Below are positions 25,324 through 38,166 of a stretch of 64,000 nt of DNA, one piece after another (the stretch's first letter is position 1; every line of letters starts with the position of its first letter). The DNA is from Prinia subflava (Eukaryota; Chordata; Aves; Passeriformes; Cisticolidae). The stretch spans positions 62,443,985 through 62,507,984 of the forward strand of contig NC_086248.1 in the NCBI RefSeq assembly GCF_021018805.1, in the 5' to 3' direction. The notes below the pieces were generated by a model, which was not told the DNA's origin, searched no databases, and saw only the letters and a list, made by a program, of their open reading frames with translations. Made by a program: the position numbers and the translations under genes.

Positions 25324-25331
25324 CCCCGCCC
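25324..25331 (-). promoter_or_regulatory. GC box (Sp1/KLF-type core)
   Basis: CCCCGCCC on the plus strand, GGGCGGGG on the gene strand, about 130 bp upstream of the exon 1 donor. Such a core is common by chance in a CpG island. Confidence 0.4.
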
Positions 25332-25459
25332 GCGCCGATCCGCTCCTCCTCCGCCGCGATGCTTCTCCCACCCCGCGCCGCGGCGGGACCTGCCTCCCGC
25401 TTTGCACAACTCGGGGAAACTTCGGCGCGGAGGGAAGGAGGGAAGAAGGAGGGAAGGCG

Positions 25460-25467
25460 CCCCGCCC
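25460..25467 (-). promoter_or_regulatory. Second GC box (Sp1/KLF-type core)
   Basis: CCCCGCCC on the plus strand at 25460-25467, GGGCGGGG on the gene strand. It lies about 270 bp upstream of the exon 1 donor and 130 bp from the first GC box. Confidence 0.4.
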
Positions 25468-28392
25468 GCTCCCGCGCCCCGCGGGCCGGTGGCGGCCCCG
25501 GCGCGGCCCCGCGGGCTGGCCCGGCCCACCGCGCCCGGGGGCAGGACGGGCCCGGCCAGCCGGGGGCCCCTCCGAGGAGCGGGGCCCCTCCGAGGCGCTG
25601 CTGCACGGCACCGGCCCCCTCCGGGGACAGGGGTGCCCCGGAAAGGCGCTCCCCGGGCGGCACCGCATGGCACCTTGTAGGCTGGCACGGCCCACTGGGT
25701 AGGGGTAGGGCTGTGCGGTCCCCAGGCAGCACTCAGGAGATGATTGCCTCAGGCCCAAAGACACCCGCAAAGGACACGGGCCACCTCTGAGAAGATTCCA
25801 TAGTGGGGACACTGCCCTTGCCGGGCACAGCGCCCTGAGCGTGTAGCACCCGGCAGCATCCCGGGGGCGGCAGGGCCCTGGGGACAAGCACAGTGCGCAC
25901 CGCGCACTGCGGAGGGGAGCGCACTTAAACCCACCCGCTCGCCTCAAGAAAACAAACTGTCCTGCTGTGTCCCAGAGCTGCTGGCACAGACTCCAAGGCA
26001 CTGGAGGTGTGTCAGTTCCCTTTGAAGCACAGAACTCACTAGGGACACAAGATGGGTGGGTGGAGGTGATGCAGCTCTGACCCACTTTGGAGCGTGGAAG
26101 GCGGTGTGCTGCTCCCACGCCTCACTCCTGGGCAGCGTTCTTGGAGGATGGCACTTTGCACCATTTGCTAATGATCCTCTGCTCAATTACAATCTGTAGG
26201 ACATGGGAGTGCACTACAGGTAGGTAGGAAAGCATTGAAATGATAGAAAGAGAAAAAAAAGTCATCAGAGAAATCCAAAATTTTCACAGCACTCCACATA
26301 TCTGAGCAGGCAGGAGTAGGAAGGATGAGGAAATAAAAGACCTGGCACTGTGAATCATTCAATGAAGTTATCATCATACAATCGCAGTTAAAAGCACACA
26401 ATTCCCATTAAAAAAATCAATAAATTTTTCATTAACTTTATAGTGAACATTAATATTCACTTATTCTAGTCAATTTTTATTCTTTGTCCTTAAAACCAGT
26501 AAATCTACAGGCTTGCTTTCATTGCAAACTCCTGGCACTGAACATGGGCACAAGAAATGTAGGGACTGAGTTAGCCAAATCCACATGGGCAATGGTGCAG
26601 GCTGGGACAACGTCAGCCTACAAGTTCTTGCCACTGGGTTTATTGTACACCTGGAGATTACTGCATTTTCCTCATGTGCACAGCAAAGTCTGTGTTTCTA
26701 GAATGTAGACTCACTGTACATGAGCTCAGTATCTCCTGGGCATATTGAACCCACCTGGTATGAGATGTACACAGTAAATCAAGAGCATCTGGAAGAAATC
26801 AATCTGCCGTTCATGCCCAGATTAGTGATACATGTGTAGGGTTTAGCTGCTGGCTACATTAGAAACTTACATCTTCTTTCCCTAAGGAAGGAAGGATTAA
26901 AGGTGACTGCAATTCCAGAAACTTGCAGTCAAGCTAAAAAAAACCCCAAAAACAACCAAAACCCACAAAAAAAAAAAAAGGAAGAAATCATGGGATTTTT
27001 CCCCTGTCATGTTTTTGTTCAGCTATTTCTTGGTTAATTCTCTTGTTCTAATTTTGCTATCATACACTTTTGCAAACATCAATCAGCTTGCCCTTCCACA
27101 GCAGGAGCACTGCTGCTTCTGGATCCCAAACTGAGCACTGCCCAGCGAGAAACGCCTGTGATATCCAGTGGGGATAATGTGCAGTGCAGATTTTCTGGAC
27201 AGTGAAGTAGCATGTTTCTGAAGATGGTCTCAGAGCTGCGGAGCAGTGAAGAGAACCCAATCACTAATGAGAAAATGCCGATCATTATCTGACAGCAGCT
27301 CACTGTGTCACATCTGCCTTTAATCAATAGTGAAACAACTTGGCATGGTGTGGGTAGTTGGAGAGGGCTGCATTTCTGGCTGCTGCTTAGCAAGAGTGAG
27401 AGTTTCTGTGCAGATCACAGTGATTTTAAGATCTCTGTCTCAGCACGAGAAACCGCAGGCTACATTACAACACCCAACTCAGGTTAACATTTCAGGCTGT
27501 CTTTTGTACAATGTGATTAAGAGGAAAAAAATTACAGAAGTCTGGGAAACAGTGGTATAACCAGAAGGGTTCTTTATATTGGCATCTATTGAGCTACACC
27601 CGCAGAAAGTAAAGCAGCTCTTTTTATTCTTTTCTTACCACATCTGTAGTCACAACGTTGCTTTACATTTATTGTTATTACACTTTAAGCAAGTTGGGGC
27701 TGAATATTCTTAGGTACAGGGGTAGCATATTCTTCAGTGTTTCATGAATATTCTGAAATGATTAGTGAAATATTTTGCATGAGTTTATAGGCCCTTATTT
27801 TTGGCTTTGTTCATATATTTCTGTAAACTTACATCTAGGGTGATTTCCTTATATTTCCTGCAACTTTGCATCAACTCCTTTAAATATGTTATAAGAATAT
27901 TAAAGAATGCTTCATGAAATAATAGTATGAAATATCATATTTTATGCCTGGATACTCCATTTTAATATTTGAGACACAAGATTTTTTTAATGAACTTTTG
28001 TTTTGAAAGTCTCTATTATATCAATTGAGTTTAAGAAAATCTGTGTTCATTTTCTAGAGAAGTGCAAATACTGAAACTTTATTGGCTGGAACAGTGTAAA
28101 AGAGAAAACAACCTGAAGCAATAAAAAGGAAGCTGAAAATACTAGTGCATTAAAAGTACTATAAGCTCATGAAGAAAATTCAAGGTAATATGCATTCTCA
28201 AAAAAATTCTAAAGGAAAAAAAATTGGCTTTGCATTCTATAACTGTTCCTGGCTTTATGGCTGGTCATTCTCCTGTCTTGAAGAAAACATGTTACATATC
28301 CACAGCTGAGTCTGAAAGTTCAAAGGTAAGCTCCCAAATGCTGGTTTTGAGGATAGAGATTTGGGCATGGGTCTAAAAGGTGAATTGCAGAG

Positions 28393-28455
28393 TTGATGTG
28401 AATTGTTGGTAACAACAGTTCACAACAATTTAAAGGATTCAAGAATTCACATCAA
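28393..28455. repeat. Nested inverted repeat
   Basis: Outer 12-bp arms ttgatgtgaatt (28393-28404) and aattcacatcaa (28444-28455) are exactly complementary. Inside them aattgttg (28401-28408) pairs with caacaatt (28423-28430). It could form a branched hairpin. No mobile element ends are recognised. Confidence 0.85.
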
Positions 28456-30752
28456 TCCAAGAATTACTTCATACTTTTGACATATAGCTTTGTTTCATGA
28501 TGCTTTTACATAAACTGATCTCATAAATGACAAAAAGTAACCTCTCTTGCAGCTTTTCCTTTTCAAGTATCTTTTGTCCCTCTAAAGATGACTTAACTAG
28601 CTCCCAGATTTCCCACCACCACTCAGCCCTGTTTGCCCCTCCTTGGATTACAGCTGAACCCATTTTTCACAGTCTGAAGGACAATCTGACCAAACCTCCT
28701 GGCTTTTCTACTTTCAGAAGGTCTCTAAGCAGCTTATGTTTCCTTATTTTCCCTTATCTGAGAGAGTAAGGGCCTTACCTATCTGTTTCATGTGTAAATG
28801 CAGTGCAAACAGAATCAGGAGTGTTTTTGTTTCTTTAGTTGTTGTTTGGTTTTGTTTTTTTTTTTTCCTGAAGAGATGTTTTCCCTTCAGATTTAAAATG
28901 CCATCCAGACGGGGCTCCTTCTCATTAGTAAGATGCTGAAGAGGTGTCAGTTCAGTTTCACTGTGGGCCTTAATGCAGTGCTTTCACCTAAGTGCTGGGC
29001 AGGGATGGCTGGATCCTGGGTGAGGGAGCTGTTTTAGAGGCTGCTAACGCAGTGGATAGGGGGAAATGGCACACAGTTTCTATGCCTAACCAAATGCCAA
29101 GCCAGCATGGTTTTCCAATTTGGGAAACCAAATTTTCCAATTTCCCTTTGGGAGGCAAGGGAATTGTGAGGACTATATCAACTCATGTTCGTAAGGGGTG
29201 AAACTGCCTATAAATGATTGCAGTGACCTATATGTTCTGAATTTAGGTTTTTGTCTCCTGAAAACAGGCATAAAGTGAATTTTAACCCTAATGTATTTCT
29301 CAATGCATGTGCAGGATTTCAGGGGCTAACATACTCTCTTATGTTTATCTCATTTCGTACTTTCTCTATGTGCTTTCATGTGCATGAAACTTAGGCTATG
29401 AAATATTTCCTGTCAGGGAGGTTACCACCAGCTAAAATGCTGTGCTTTGTGCCAGATGAGATGTCTTTGATGAAGTGCTGAGAGCTCTGCACACACTGCC
29501 CTCCATAAAATTCTGTAAAGTCTGTGACCTCAAACAAAGCAAGAGACAGATCAGGCGGCAAATTAATTTGGATGGTTTTTACAAACCATTTCATGTCTTT
29601 GATCAGTGTCTTGTTTTCTGAGCCCATTTCAACTCCTTACTGTTGATCAAGCACTCCAGGGGTCCTGAACCTTAGCCTGCTGGGGCATGCTGCCACTGGT
29701 GTTTTTCCACACATTGCTGATCTGTGGGGGTGGGAGGATGATGGAAGTCCCTGCTTCCTGAACTTTCATTTCTACAATGGGGAAGAGGAATCTCATAACT
29801 ATTTTCTAGCTTCAGATGAATGAACTTGGGAGTGGTGCTAACTTTGCATGCTGATACACTCTTATTATAAAGAACTCTGTAGGATGATGTTGTTATCAGT
29901 AAAGAGAAATCAGCAGCATGAATCTGAGCTGGTGTCTGGTGTTCAGACAGCAAGATAAATGTGGTAAGAAAGAGCTTGCATAATCAGAGGTTATGCAAAG
30001 GGAATCTGTCATTTGTGGTGTGATACAAAGCACAGGGGGGGATAGAGGCTCAGTAGTGAAAAGAGGGGCTTCGAGAAGAGATAATTCATCTCTGCCAAGT
30101 ACATTTTGAACTTAGTAGATACCAACAGGGTAAAATAATTTATCTATCTAATTATTTTGTCTAAAAATGTGCCTCTGTGGCTGCAAGTCATTTCAATTCT
30201 GAGTTCATCACCATCTAAACTGCCCCATCTCAGTAGATCAACTCTGAAATTAGAGCTACTTAGAGAAGGTAACACTGATAGCTAGGGTCTTTCCCAGAGT
30301 GTTGGTACTGGGAAGAAACACACTGGTAACTTTGTACAAGACCATTCTCCCACCAAGATCTGTGTACAGCCTACTCATGAATGAACAAATACTTGACTGG
30401 AATAAATACTCATCACTGAAAGATTCTAAAATGGCACCAAATTTAAATTTTTCTCCACACATTTTACTTCATGAATAAGAAAATTCTAAGGAGCAACAGG
30501 TTTCAGTTGAGCGGGCTATATGTTTATGGTGCCAATTGATTCATCTCTAATTCTAGATTCTTGATCTTTTTTTCAGTCATGCCTTGGCCAGTTTGGAGGA
30601 GCTAAAAAAACAGTCACTCTTAACCTATTTTTAGAACCCAGTTTTTCCTTTAATACAACTTCTGGGCAGGATTTCTCACTTCCGTTTTCTGTCCAGATGT
30701 AAAATATTTGGAACAACTGGAAGAAAAGCTGACCTCATCGTATTTCCATCAG

Positions 30753-30768
30753 GTTCCACTAGTGGAAC
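30753..30768. repeat. Perfect 16-bp palindrome beside a 13-bp direct repeat
   Basis: gttccactagtggaac is its own reverse complement. The 13-mer ggaacaactggaa occurs at 30710-30722 and again at 30764-30776, the second copy overlapping the palindrome. This might be a dimeric factor-binding site or chance. Confidence 0.85.
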
Positions 30769-33700
30769 AACTGGAAACCTCATGAGGAAAGCCCTTCTCT
30801 AAGTGTTCAGACTAGTTTTGCAGACTCAAGAGCTTAGGAAACTTTGGATAAGTTTTGAGTAAGTATCGAAATATTTGGATGCTTATCAGTACTGAAGCCA
30901 GAGGGAACTGCATAAAGTTCATTTACCATTCTTTATAATAATAGCACAAGTGGTAAAAAAAAATCATAGGATCACACAGAAATTGAAACAATTGCATGTT
31001 AATCATAAGCAATTAATTATTTGCCATGTCATAAAAAATAATACACCTTCATGCAGAATGGAAATTGGATGCTAAACACAAGCACAACGTTAAATTAAAA
31101 GAAGGGTTCAAAGAGCTTAGTTGTAAGGTGAAAGCAGAAAACATACAAATATATAAACCTTTTCAAACTTCTAAGAAAATGAGAAAAAATGAGCTAGTAC
31201 TGTCTGTGACTAACTAGCTCTCCACAGCTCTTTTGAAACTTTTCACTGTGTTCAGGCTGAAACTGCAGGAATTTCACACCAATGTTTTAAAACATTACTG
31301 CAAAGTAATTTTTTTTTTGAGATATGAGTAAAAGTCCTTGCGATTTCAGTTTTCAATATATTATACAGAAAACCCAACCAAACAAAACTATCCAATATTT
31401 TTGCAGAAGTATGTGAAAATTTGACCTGCCTTCCAAACTTGAATTCCATTTCCTGTGCATATGCATTACGATAAATAACAGAAGCATGTACTATCTGTTC
31501 CACAAGATGAGGAAGAAACGAGACGGTTTCTTGAGCCTGAAGAACATTATGGAATGATACAAGTAACACTTTGTCAGACACTTTAGCTCCTCAAATGGAA
31601 TGATTAGGAATTCTTTAAAAGCTGAACTAAGTAGGAGACACTCCGGTGTGAATTTGGAGTAGCAATTAAATCCATGCTTTGGACTCACAGGCCCCAGTTA
31701 GTATGAGAACAGTTAATTGAAATTTAAAAGTGCTTTCCATTAAAAGAATGATCTGAGAAAAACAGTCCAAACCCTGAACTTTTCAATGTACATTTTGAAT
31801 TACCCTCACCATTATACCTGAATGGCTGATTACACAGTACCCTTGAGTGAACACATGAATTTACTGTAATGTTCCAAAAAAGGAGCTGACAGAGAGATTA
31901 AGGGCCAAATTACAGATAATAACTGTCAAGCCTAAAAGTCTTAGGATATTATTTTCCCTTGTGGATTTTGTGCTATATTTATAACATTTCTGATTTTTTA
32001 AAAATGCATTCCTGTAGAGCTCAGTCTTCCTCATAGTGAAAATTATTAGGGAAGTGGAAGTGCACCAGTAATGATTTTTTTTTTTCAATCTAAAACACTA
32101 CAGCAGCAGTAGGAACAAGTTCTTCAGATCTTCCTTAAAATGGCTTTTGTCTGCCTTCAGCTCCTTTCCCATGTGTCGGTCCCCTTTTCTCACTGGTTGC
32201 AGGTACTGCATGCAGTGAAGAGGCATCTCAAATTCTAAAAATAAATGTGATTCTTGCAGGTGCACGTATGCACTCCTATCAGTGAACAGAGCGGGAACCT
32301 CAAGGAGGGTGTGGTGAGAACTGAAAAGTTGTATCACAATAAATATTATGTGGCTACTTAACCATGTCCAGCTCACTGAGCTCCCCTTGAAACTGGGTCA
32401 CCCACCTCCAGAACCTCCAGTTAAGCCACCATATCTTACTCCAAGTTGTCCTGACACAAATACACCACCTTGAAACTAAAGAAGAAAAAACTGTGAGGGA
32501 AAGCAGCTAATCTGAAGCAGGTTATAATTTGTTTACTCAGAGGAATACCACTGAGATGAGCCAGAAGGAGCTCAGAATCACTAGGTTAATGTATATTTGT
32601 CTCACCCAAAGCTGAACTTTTCCATATGACGATGCAAGAATCCACACCTCTGCTAACCTCCAAGCTATTTCTTCTTTGTGTCGTCTCTTCCTTTCACAGG
32701 CAGAATGTAATGGAAACCAAAGGTAAAATCAGTGAAAAAACCCTGAAAAGCAAAGGCACAACATCATTAAGGGAGTGCTACTGGAGCAGGAGTATGTTTT
32801 TGTGATTGTGGGGGATGAGAGATACCAGTGGTTCTACAGACCAGCTGCAAAACAGGGAAAGGAAGTCAGCAGTGGAAAAACAGACACTGAAGCTTTATGG
32901 ACAGCGTTAATTCAGAATTGTTGTGGAAGACCTAGTCCAACATCTGAACATGTTCAATTCATTGTGAAAGCTGAGCTAGATGCATGGTTTTGATTTAGCT
33001 CTTTTGAAACGCTGCTGTGTGTCTCATCATAGAAACAAGACTTCATCTATTTCTACTGCAATGTCAATGTTCAGTCCCCTGAATTTTCCATTTAGGGAGG
33101 GGTAACTAAGACTATGTTTGTAGACTGTTCTTTTTACTTGTTGTAGACCAAGTCACACCTAATTTTCTTTTTGAGATATTTTAAATCCTGTGTGAAATGT
33201 TATAAATTTTCTTATATTTTTACTGTATAATAAGACGTAGTAAAACATCATACAATATAGTCTCAGGAACTGAATTAATGTAATATTATAGTGTTATTTC
33301 TATGGGGCATATATTGGATGGTTCTATCAATACTTTTTTCCTTAATTTAAGAGAGAGTGCATGAGAAAAAGAGTTGCAGTTGTATTTCTTCATGAGAAAT
33401 AAATAAGTCCTGGAAAATTTTGTGGGTAAAGGGAAAGAAAGAAAGAATGTCTACTTCACTAACTCAATATTCGGTCTTGGCAAGTCACAGGAAAATATGC
33501 AAAGAGAAAAGAACATATTTTCCATTTAACCCTGTGTGAAATTTTGATGTTTTATTCTTACAATTATAATTTTTTCTCATACCCTCTTTCCCCTTTCTTT
33601 CTTTTCCACTGTTTTCCCCCACTTCCCTGACCCTTTTCCCCGTCCTTTTCCCCTACAAATGGTTGATCTTCAATTAGAGATTCCAAAATAAAAGTCATTC

Positions 33701-36700
33701 AACTTCACTCTATATGATGACCTCCTTAAAAGAAAAAATATTATATAGCTTTTAAAGTATCAAAAATCTGTATTTCGCATATGTTTTGAAAAATAATAAG
33801 ATAAATATAAGTTTGAATTAAAAAAAAAAAAAACAACCCTGAAAACACGAACTCCAAGCTTGCATTACCTAGGTATATTCAGTCATTTCCCTGAATTGTA
33901 CTGAAACTTTCCAAACATCATAGAAAGAACAAACTATTCCAGAACAGTCAGTCAATGCCTCTACGTGAGGAAAAAAAAGAAAATAAAACTCCTTATATTT
34001 AACTTTTTCTTACTTTTTAAATGCTGTTTTCCCTTTGTTTGGGAAATATGGACCGGTCCTAGCCTCAGCAGATGCGTTTCCTGTACTCTTTTAGCTGTGC
34101 TTAGAACAGAACTAAGAACCTGGGGGCTGTTTACTTCCTTGCGTGGCAGTATTAGGGATTATATGGACACACCAAATAATCCTGCCAGCTGTACCCCTGA
34201 CTGCCAGGAGGAGTTGAAGTGCAGATGCAGCTGGCAGGGTAATCCTCCCCACACCACCACCCTCTCCCCAGCACGGAGGATGAAGAGGCACGGGACAGCC
34301 CTCAACAGTGAAACAACTGCAGCAAGAGATGGTGAAGCCACAGCAAATTCCAGCCTGTGGCAAGAAATCACCCATTGCTTCCTGGAGTGAGGAGCAAGCT
34401 TTGCCCACAGACCAGGGCACTGGAGGAGCGGGCAGATCCCACAGCACGGGAACTGGAGACGCTTCAGTGTTCCTGTGGCTTGCTTTGTATTTCAGGTGTA
34501 TGGCCTAACTAATCAAGAGAGCTGCTATTTCTTACATGCTCCAAATCTTACATTACAGCACATAGTAGGGTTACTGTACTTCCAAGATAAAAAGAAATGA
34601 GCAAAATCTCTCTTAATAATAGTAATTACTGATTACTTATATACACTCCTTATCTCTGAAATCTATTACATGGAAAAGTGACAGAGAGAAACCAATACAA
34701 ATAACGTAAATTTAGGTACAAGTATAAATATTCAAGATTCACAAAGATAAAGATGCTTGAACATAATTCCCATTTAACTTTCTATGTTGCTATTTTAAAT
34801 TATTTTAATTAGAAGTAGGCAATCATGAGAATGCAGAGGGTTAAAGAACAAATTCAAAAGAAATGCCTTGTATGAAACTATCTGAATTCAGTTTAATAAA
34901 CTTTTTGGATAAGTCACAAAGATTAATTAAAAAACATACAGCAATTCTTTTGAAGTTCACCATTTTCATTATGACGTTGAAATGTCTTCCTGCAGCTGAC
35001 CTTTGTCTAATCTATCCTGAACATACTTATTTATTTTTTCAAATTGAAAAGGAAATTCAGGCAGTTGAATGTTAGTGCTGCTTATTAATTTCACAACCCT
35101 AGTATAGACAGTAATTTATTAAACTAGAGATATTTGGCGAACCAGTTTGAGTTAATGACTCAGCAGCTCAAATATGTCCCTAAAGCAATGATCTCATATA
35201 CAGGTTCTTTTATGTCCCAAGTTGTTGGAGTCCAGCTCTCAATGACTTGGTTTTACCATCATCACGTCATAGCTCCAAACATCTGCCTTGGGATCTCTAT
35301 TTAAAGTCTCAGTGGAGAAGTGAATGGGACTGCAGCAAGGGCCAACCTCTTTTCTGTGGGAAGCATGTACCACTCAGGTTAGGAACAAGACACATTAGCT
35401 CTATGGCCTGGGAAGGCACCAGTGCCTGCCCCAAACTACTTCTATGAAGAGGTCTGCAGCACTGGAATCCTGCTTTCAAATAACCACCTTAGGATTTAAA
35501 GTAGTGTGCTAGAAATATTAATGCATTAGAAGAGTTATTCTGAGTATCACTACATGATCCTACCATAAAAGACTGTATTTAGATATTGAGAGTGGGTGTT
35601 CCTCTGGATGCTGCCCTTTCTCTCTTCTTGGGAAACATGCTTCCTCCCCGTCCCCTCTCTGCCCTTCCTCATGCCTTTTCGGAGGATGAAAAAGGAAGTG
35701 GCACTATGTCCACAGACCCCACAGGGGCTTCCTAATCATCCTTCTACTCCCAAAGCACACAGCACTCCACCTCCACCTTCTCCTTGCTCAATACTTGGCA
35801 ACTGGTTCCACCCTGCACTGGAATTTCCCACAGCATCTTAGCAATTAAGGCACATGTAAACAAAGGAGTGCAAACCCCTAACCACTACTGAGGAAAAAGG
35901 GTGAGTTTATGAGGTGACAAACACCTACGGGTGACTAAGAAGATACAGAAAACCTAAGGAGGCAAGAATTTCAGAAAGAAGGTGCAGGAAAAATGGTAGA
36001 AGCAATGACAATGAATTGGTGGAAGAAGACTGGGTGGATAAACCAAATAGGTACAGAAGAAGCATAGGTAGAGCCATATAAGGGAGAGACAATAAGTGGA
36101 AATACTGCTACAGGGTAAAAAAAGCCAAGGGACATTGCAGTGAGAAGATAATGGAAAATGACTGAAGGAGGTACAGAAGGAGAACGGTAAATTAAACTGG
36201 AAAACCAGAAAAAAATTAAAAATATGAAATAAGGATTAAGTTTATCAAAATTAAAATGATGAGATAAAATAAAATGGGTGTGAAAAAGATATGCAAAAAC
36301 TTGTTTGTGAAATTCATACACTGCAAACAAGTATTTTAGGAAATATTTTAACAATGTAACTGTAAATGCACTTTTCCGACCACTGTTCTTCAGTATCACA
36401 CATATTATGTGAGAATGTGTGTGTAGAGATAATGCCCACTATACTAACTATTGTAAAGATGAACAATCTAAATCATTAAAAGCCATGAACTTACAATCAT
36501 TACATTCTCCTTCCATTTCTCATTTCTTTCTTTTCTTATGAACTTGAATGCAGACTTGCATTAAGCTCATAAGGAAAATGGAGCTGAATTTGCAGTAGTC
36601 TGCCTGGAATGGCTCCCATCACCACTTAGTTCAAAAGTCAGCAAGGCCTTAAATGGGGCTTTTTGTAGAGTTTCCATAAATAGCCAGCTCAGATTCAGGA

Positions 36701-38049
36701 AGGTCTAAACACCTCAAATTCATATGAAGTCAGTCAGAGGAGTGTCTATTAAGTTGCTCTTCATATTTTCCACTTTTATCTTGAATCAGAAGAACTTCTC
36801 CTATCATTAAAAACAATCTCCAGACAAAAACTAAGGTTGGGGTTTTTTTTCCTGAGTAATAATAACTAAGTAACTTTGTATTATTGACATAGACATTTCA
36901 AAAGACAAGAAGAATCACTATGATGTCTCCAGTGATGGTTATTGATGACAGTCTCTTGAAGCTGCAACATGGTTCTTAATTTCTTTACTCTCAGTAAAGT
37001 AATTTATCTGTTGGGGATTTTTTTCTGGCAGCTGTTAATACTTAAGCTTCTGAAAGCACAGCTAAAAGAGCATAATAGAATCTTAAGATGTCATCAGCTT
37101 AGCTGTAACATTGGATCTCAGGACAGGTTACTGATTTCAACTGTACTTATATTGCAATCAGCAATGGAAATAATTTGAAACTGCTCTGCCTACACAAGCA
37201 GAGTGATTCCCCCTGAGGTTAAGGGAAAGGTTCCCACTGACTTCACCAGGCTTTGGATTAAGCTGTGAATAAGGATCTGCACAGGGTAAATGCTGGTGAC
37301 AGAATCTGGGGCTCTGCCAGATAAACACAGAAAGAGATGGGGAATTTCAGAATGCTTTGTTCCTGGAAGAGAGGAGACTTTCTATCCTTTGTTTTTTAGC
37401 TCTAATTATCCCCCATCCAAAAAAGAAAAAAAAGGTCAGGAGGAAAGAAACAGGAGAAAAGACTGAATTTTTCTTTTGCTCTCAAATGCTCAACAGAATG
37501 TGAGTACACTTGTGAGAAATGTTTTGTTTTAAACACTCTTTACTAAAAGTGACAACAAGCAAAATATGGAAAGGTATGATCTAGTCAGTCGTGTTAGAAC
37601 CCATGGACAAGTCTCATAAACAAGGTTTTGGGTAAAAATGTCAGAGTGTACACTGGAGAATTCCATTCCCCGTCAGCGTCTAGTCTGTACTCATTTGGAA
37701 ATACTCTGACGATAAGTACTGGGACATCCTCTTCCATACAATATCCAATATTACCCCTCCCTTTTATCCATTTTGGGAGTATTAAGGGCCAAGGAATATC
37801 CCTTTATTGAATGCTCCATTTTAATGAGATTATAGTAAGAGACCCTTCCAAAAGCTGATTTTGTGTGGGGACACAGAAAAAAATTCAAATCTATACTGAC
37901 TAATGTTTCTCTTAATTTTCCATCAGTTTTCATATTTTTGAATAATCTAAGTGTTAACTTTTTCTGAAATTATTACAAAGAGGGGGCCAGCACCTTGAAA
38001 GCAATTTTTGTACTAGACCAGAATTAAACACACTGACTTATTTTCAAAA

Positions 38050-38166
38050 ACATGGAGATGTGGCACTTAGGGACATGGTGTAGTGATAGGCATGGCAGTG
38101 CTGGTTTAACAACTGGACTTGATCTTAGATGTCTATTCCAATCAAAATGATTTTATGATTCTATAG
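38050..38166 (+). mobile_element. CR1 LINE 3' end fragment
   Basis: The phrase 'gggacatggtgtagtgatag' near 38070, 'catggcagtgctggtttaac' near 38091 and the closing 'gattttatgattctata' near 38149 reproduce the avian CR1 3' terminus (about 'ggacatggtttagtgg', then 'gacttggcagtgctgg', then 'atgattctatg'). It is 5'-truncated, as most CR1 copies are, and lies in plus orientation. Confidence 0.8.

Larger units (their letters stand above)
24360..25935 (-). promoter_or_regulatory. CpG island / promoter of ADGRG6
   Basis: The only large GC- and CpG-rich block in the window, rising abruptly from AT-rich flanks. CpG words are dense throughout, which marks an unmethylated vertebrate promoter. GC boxes matching the Sp1 core (CCCCGCCC on the plus strand) occur at 25324-25331 and 25460-25467, just upstream of the proposed exon 1 for a minus-strand gene. 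I see no TATA box, which suits a dispersed-start CpG promoter. Long frames on both strands (for example 414 codons from a GTG at 24546) come from stop-codon depletion in GC-rich sequence and are not called as genes. The transcription start cannot be placed from sequence alone. Confidence 0.85.
25936..38049. other. Intergenic sequence upstream of ADGRG6; no gene recognised
   Basis: Non-coding sequence between the ADGRG6 promoter and the first recognisable intergenic CR1 piece. Up to about 26180 it is still moderately GC-rich island shore. Notable items are a nested inverted repeat at 28393-28455, a perfect 16-bp palindrome at 30753-30768, an A-run near 33821-33833, and a GC-richer stretch at 34050-34500 with a 141-codon plus-strand frame that has no recognisable domain. 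A phrase like 'cccactgacttcaccaggct' near 37233 recalls an old amniote interspersed repeat. Enhancers could be present but cannot be read without comparison. Confidence 0.45.

Noticed and set aside
24546..25790. 414-codon plus-strand open frame across the CpG island
   Set aside because: It starts at GTG, has low-complexity Pro/Ala/Arg content, and overlaps long open frames in other phases and on the other strand. Few stops are expected in such GC-rich sequence.
25228..26118. 296-codon minus-strand frame over the promoter
   Set aside because: Composition-driven and without a recognisable domain. Only its last 24 codons, which start at a true ATG, were kept as a possible uORF.
35971..36399. 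142-codon minus-strand frame with hydrophobic Phe-rich stretches
   Set aside because: It reflects purine-rich plus-strand sequence read in reverse, and there is no known family, promoter or splice context.
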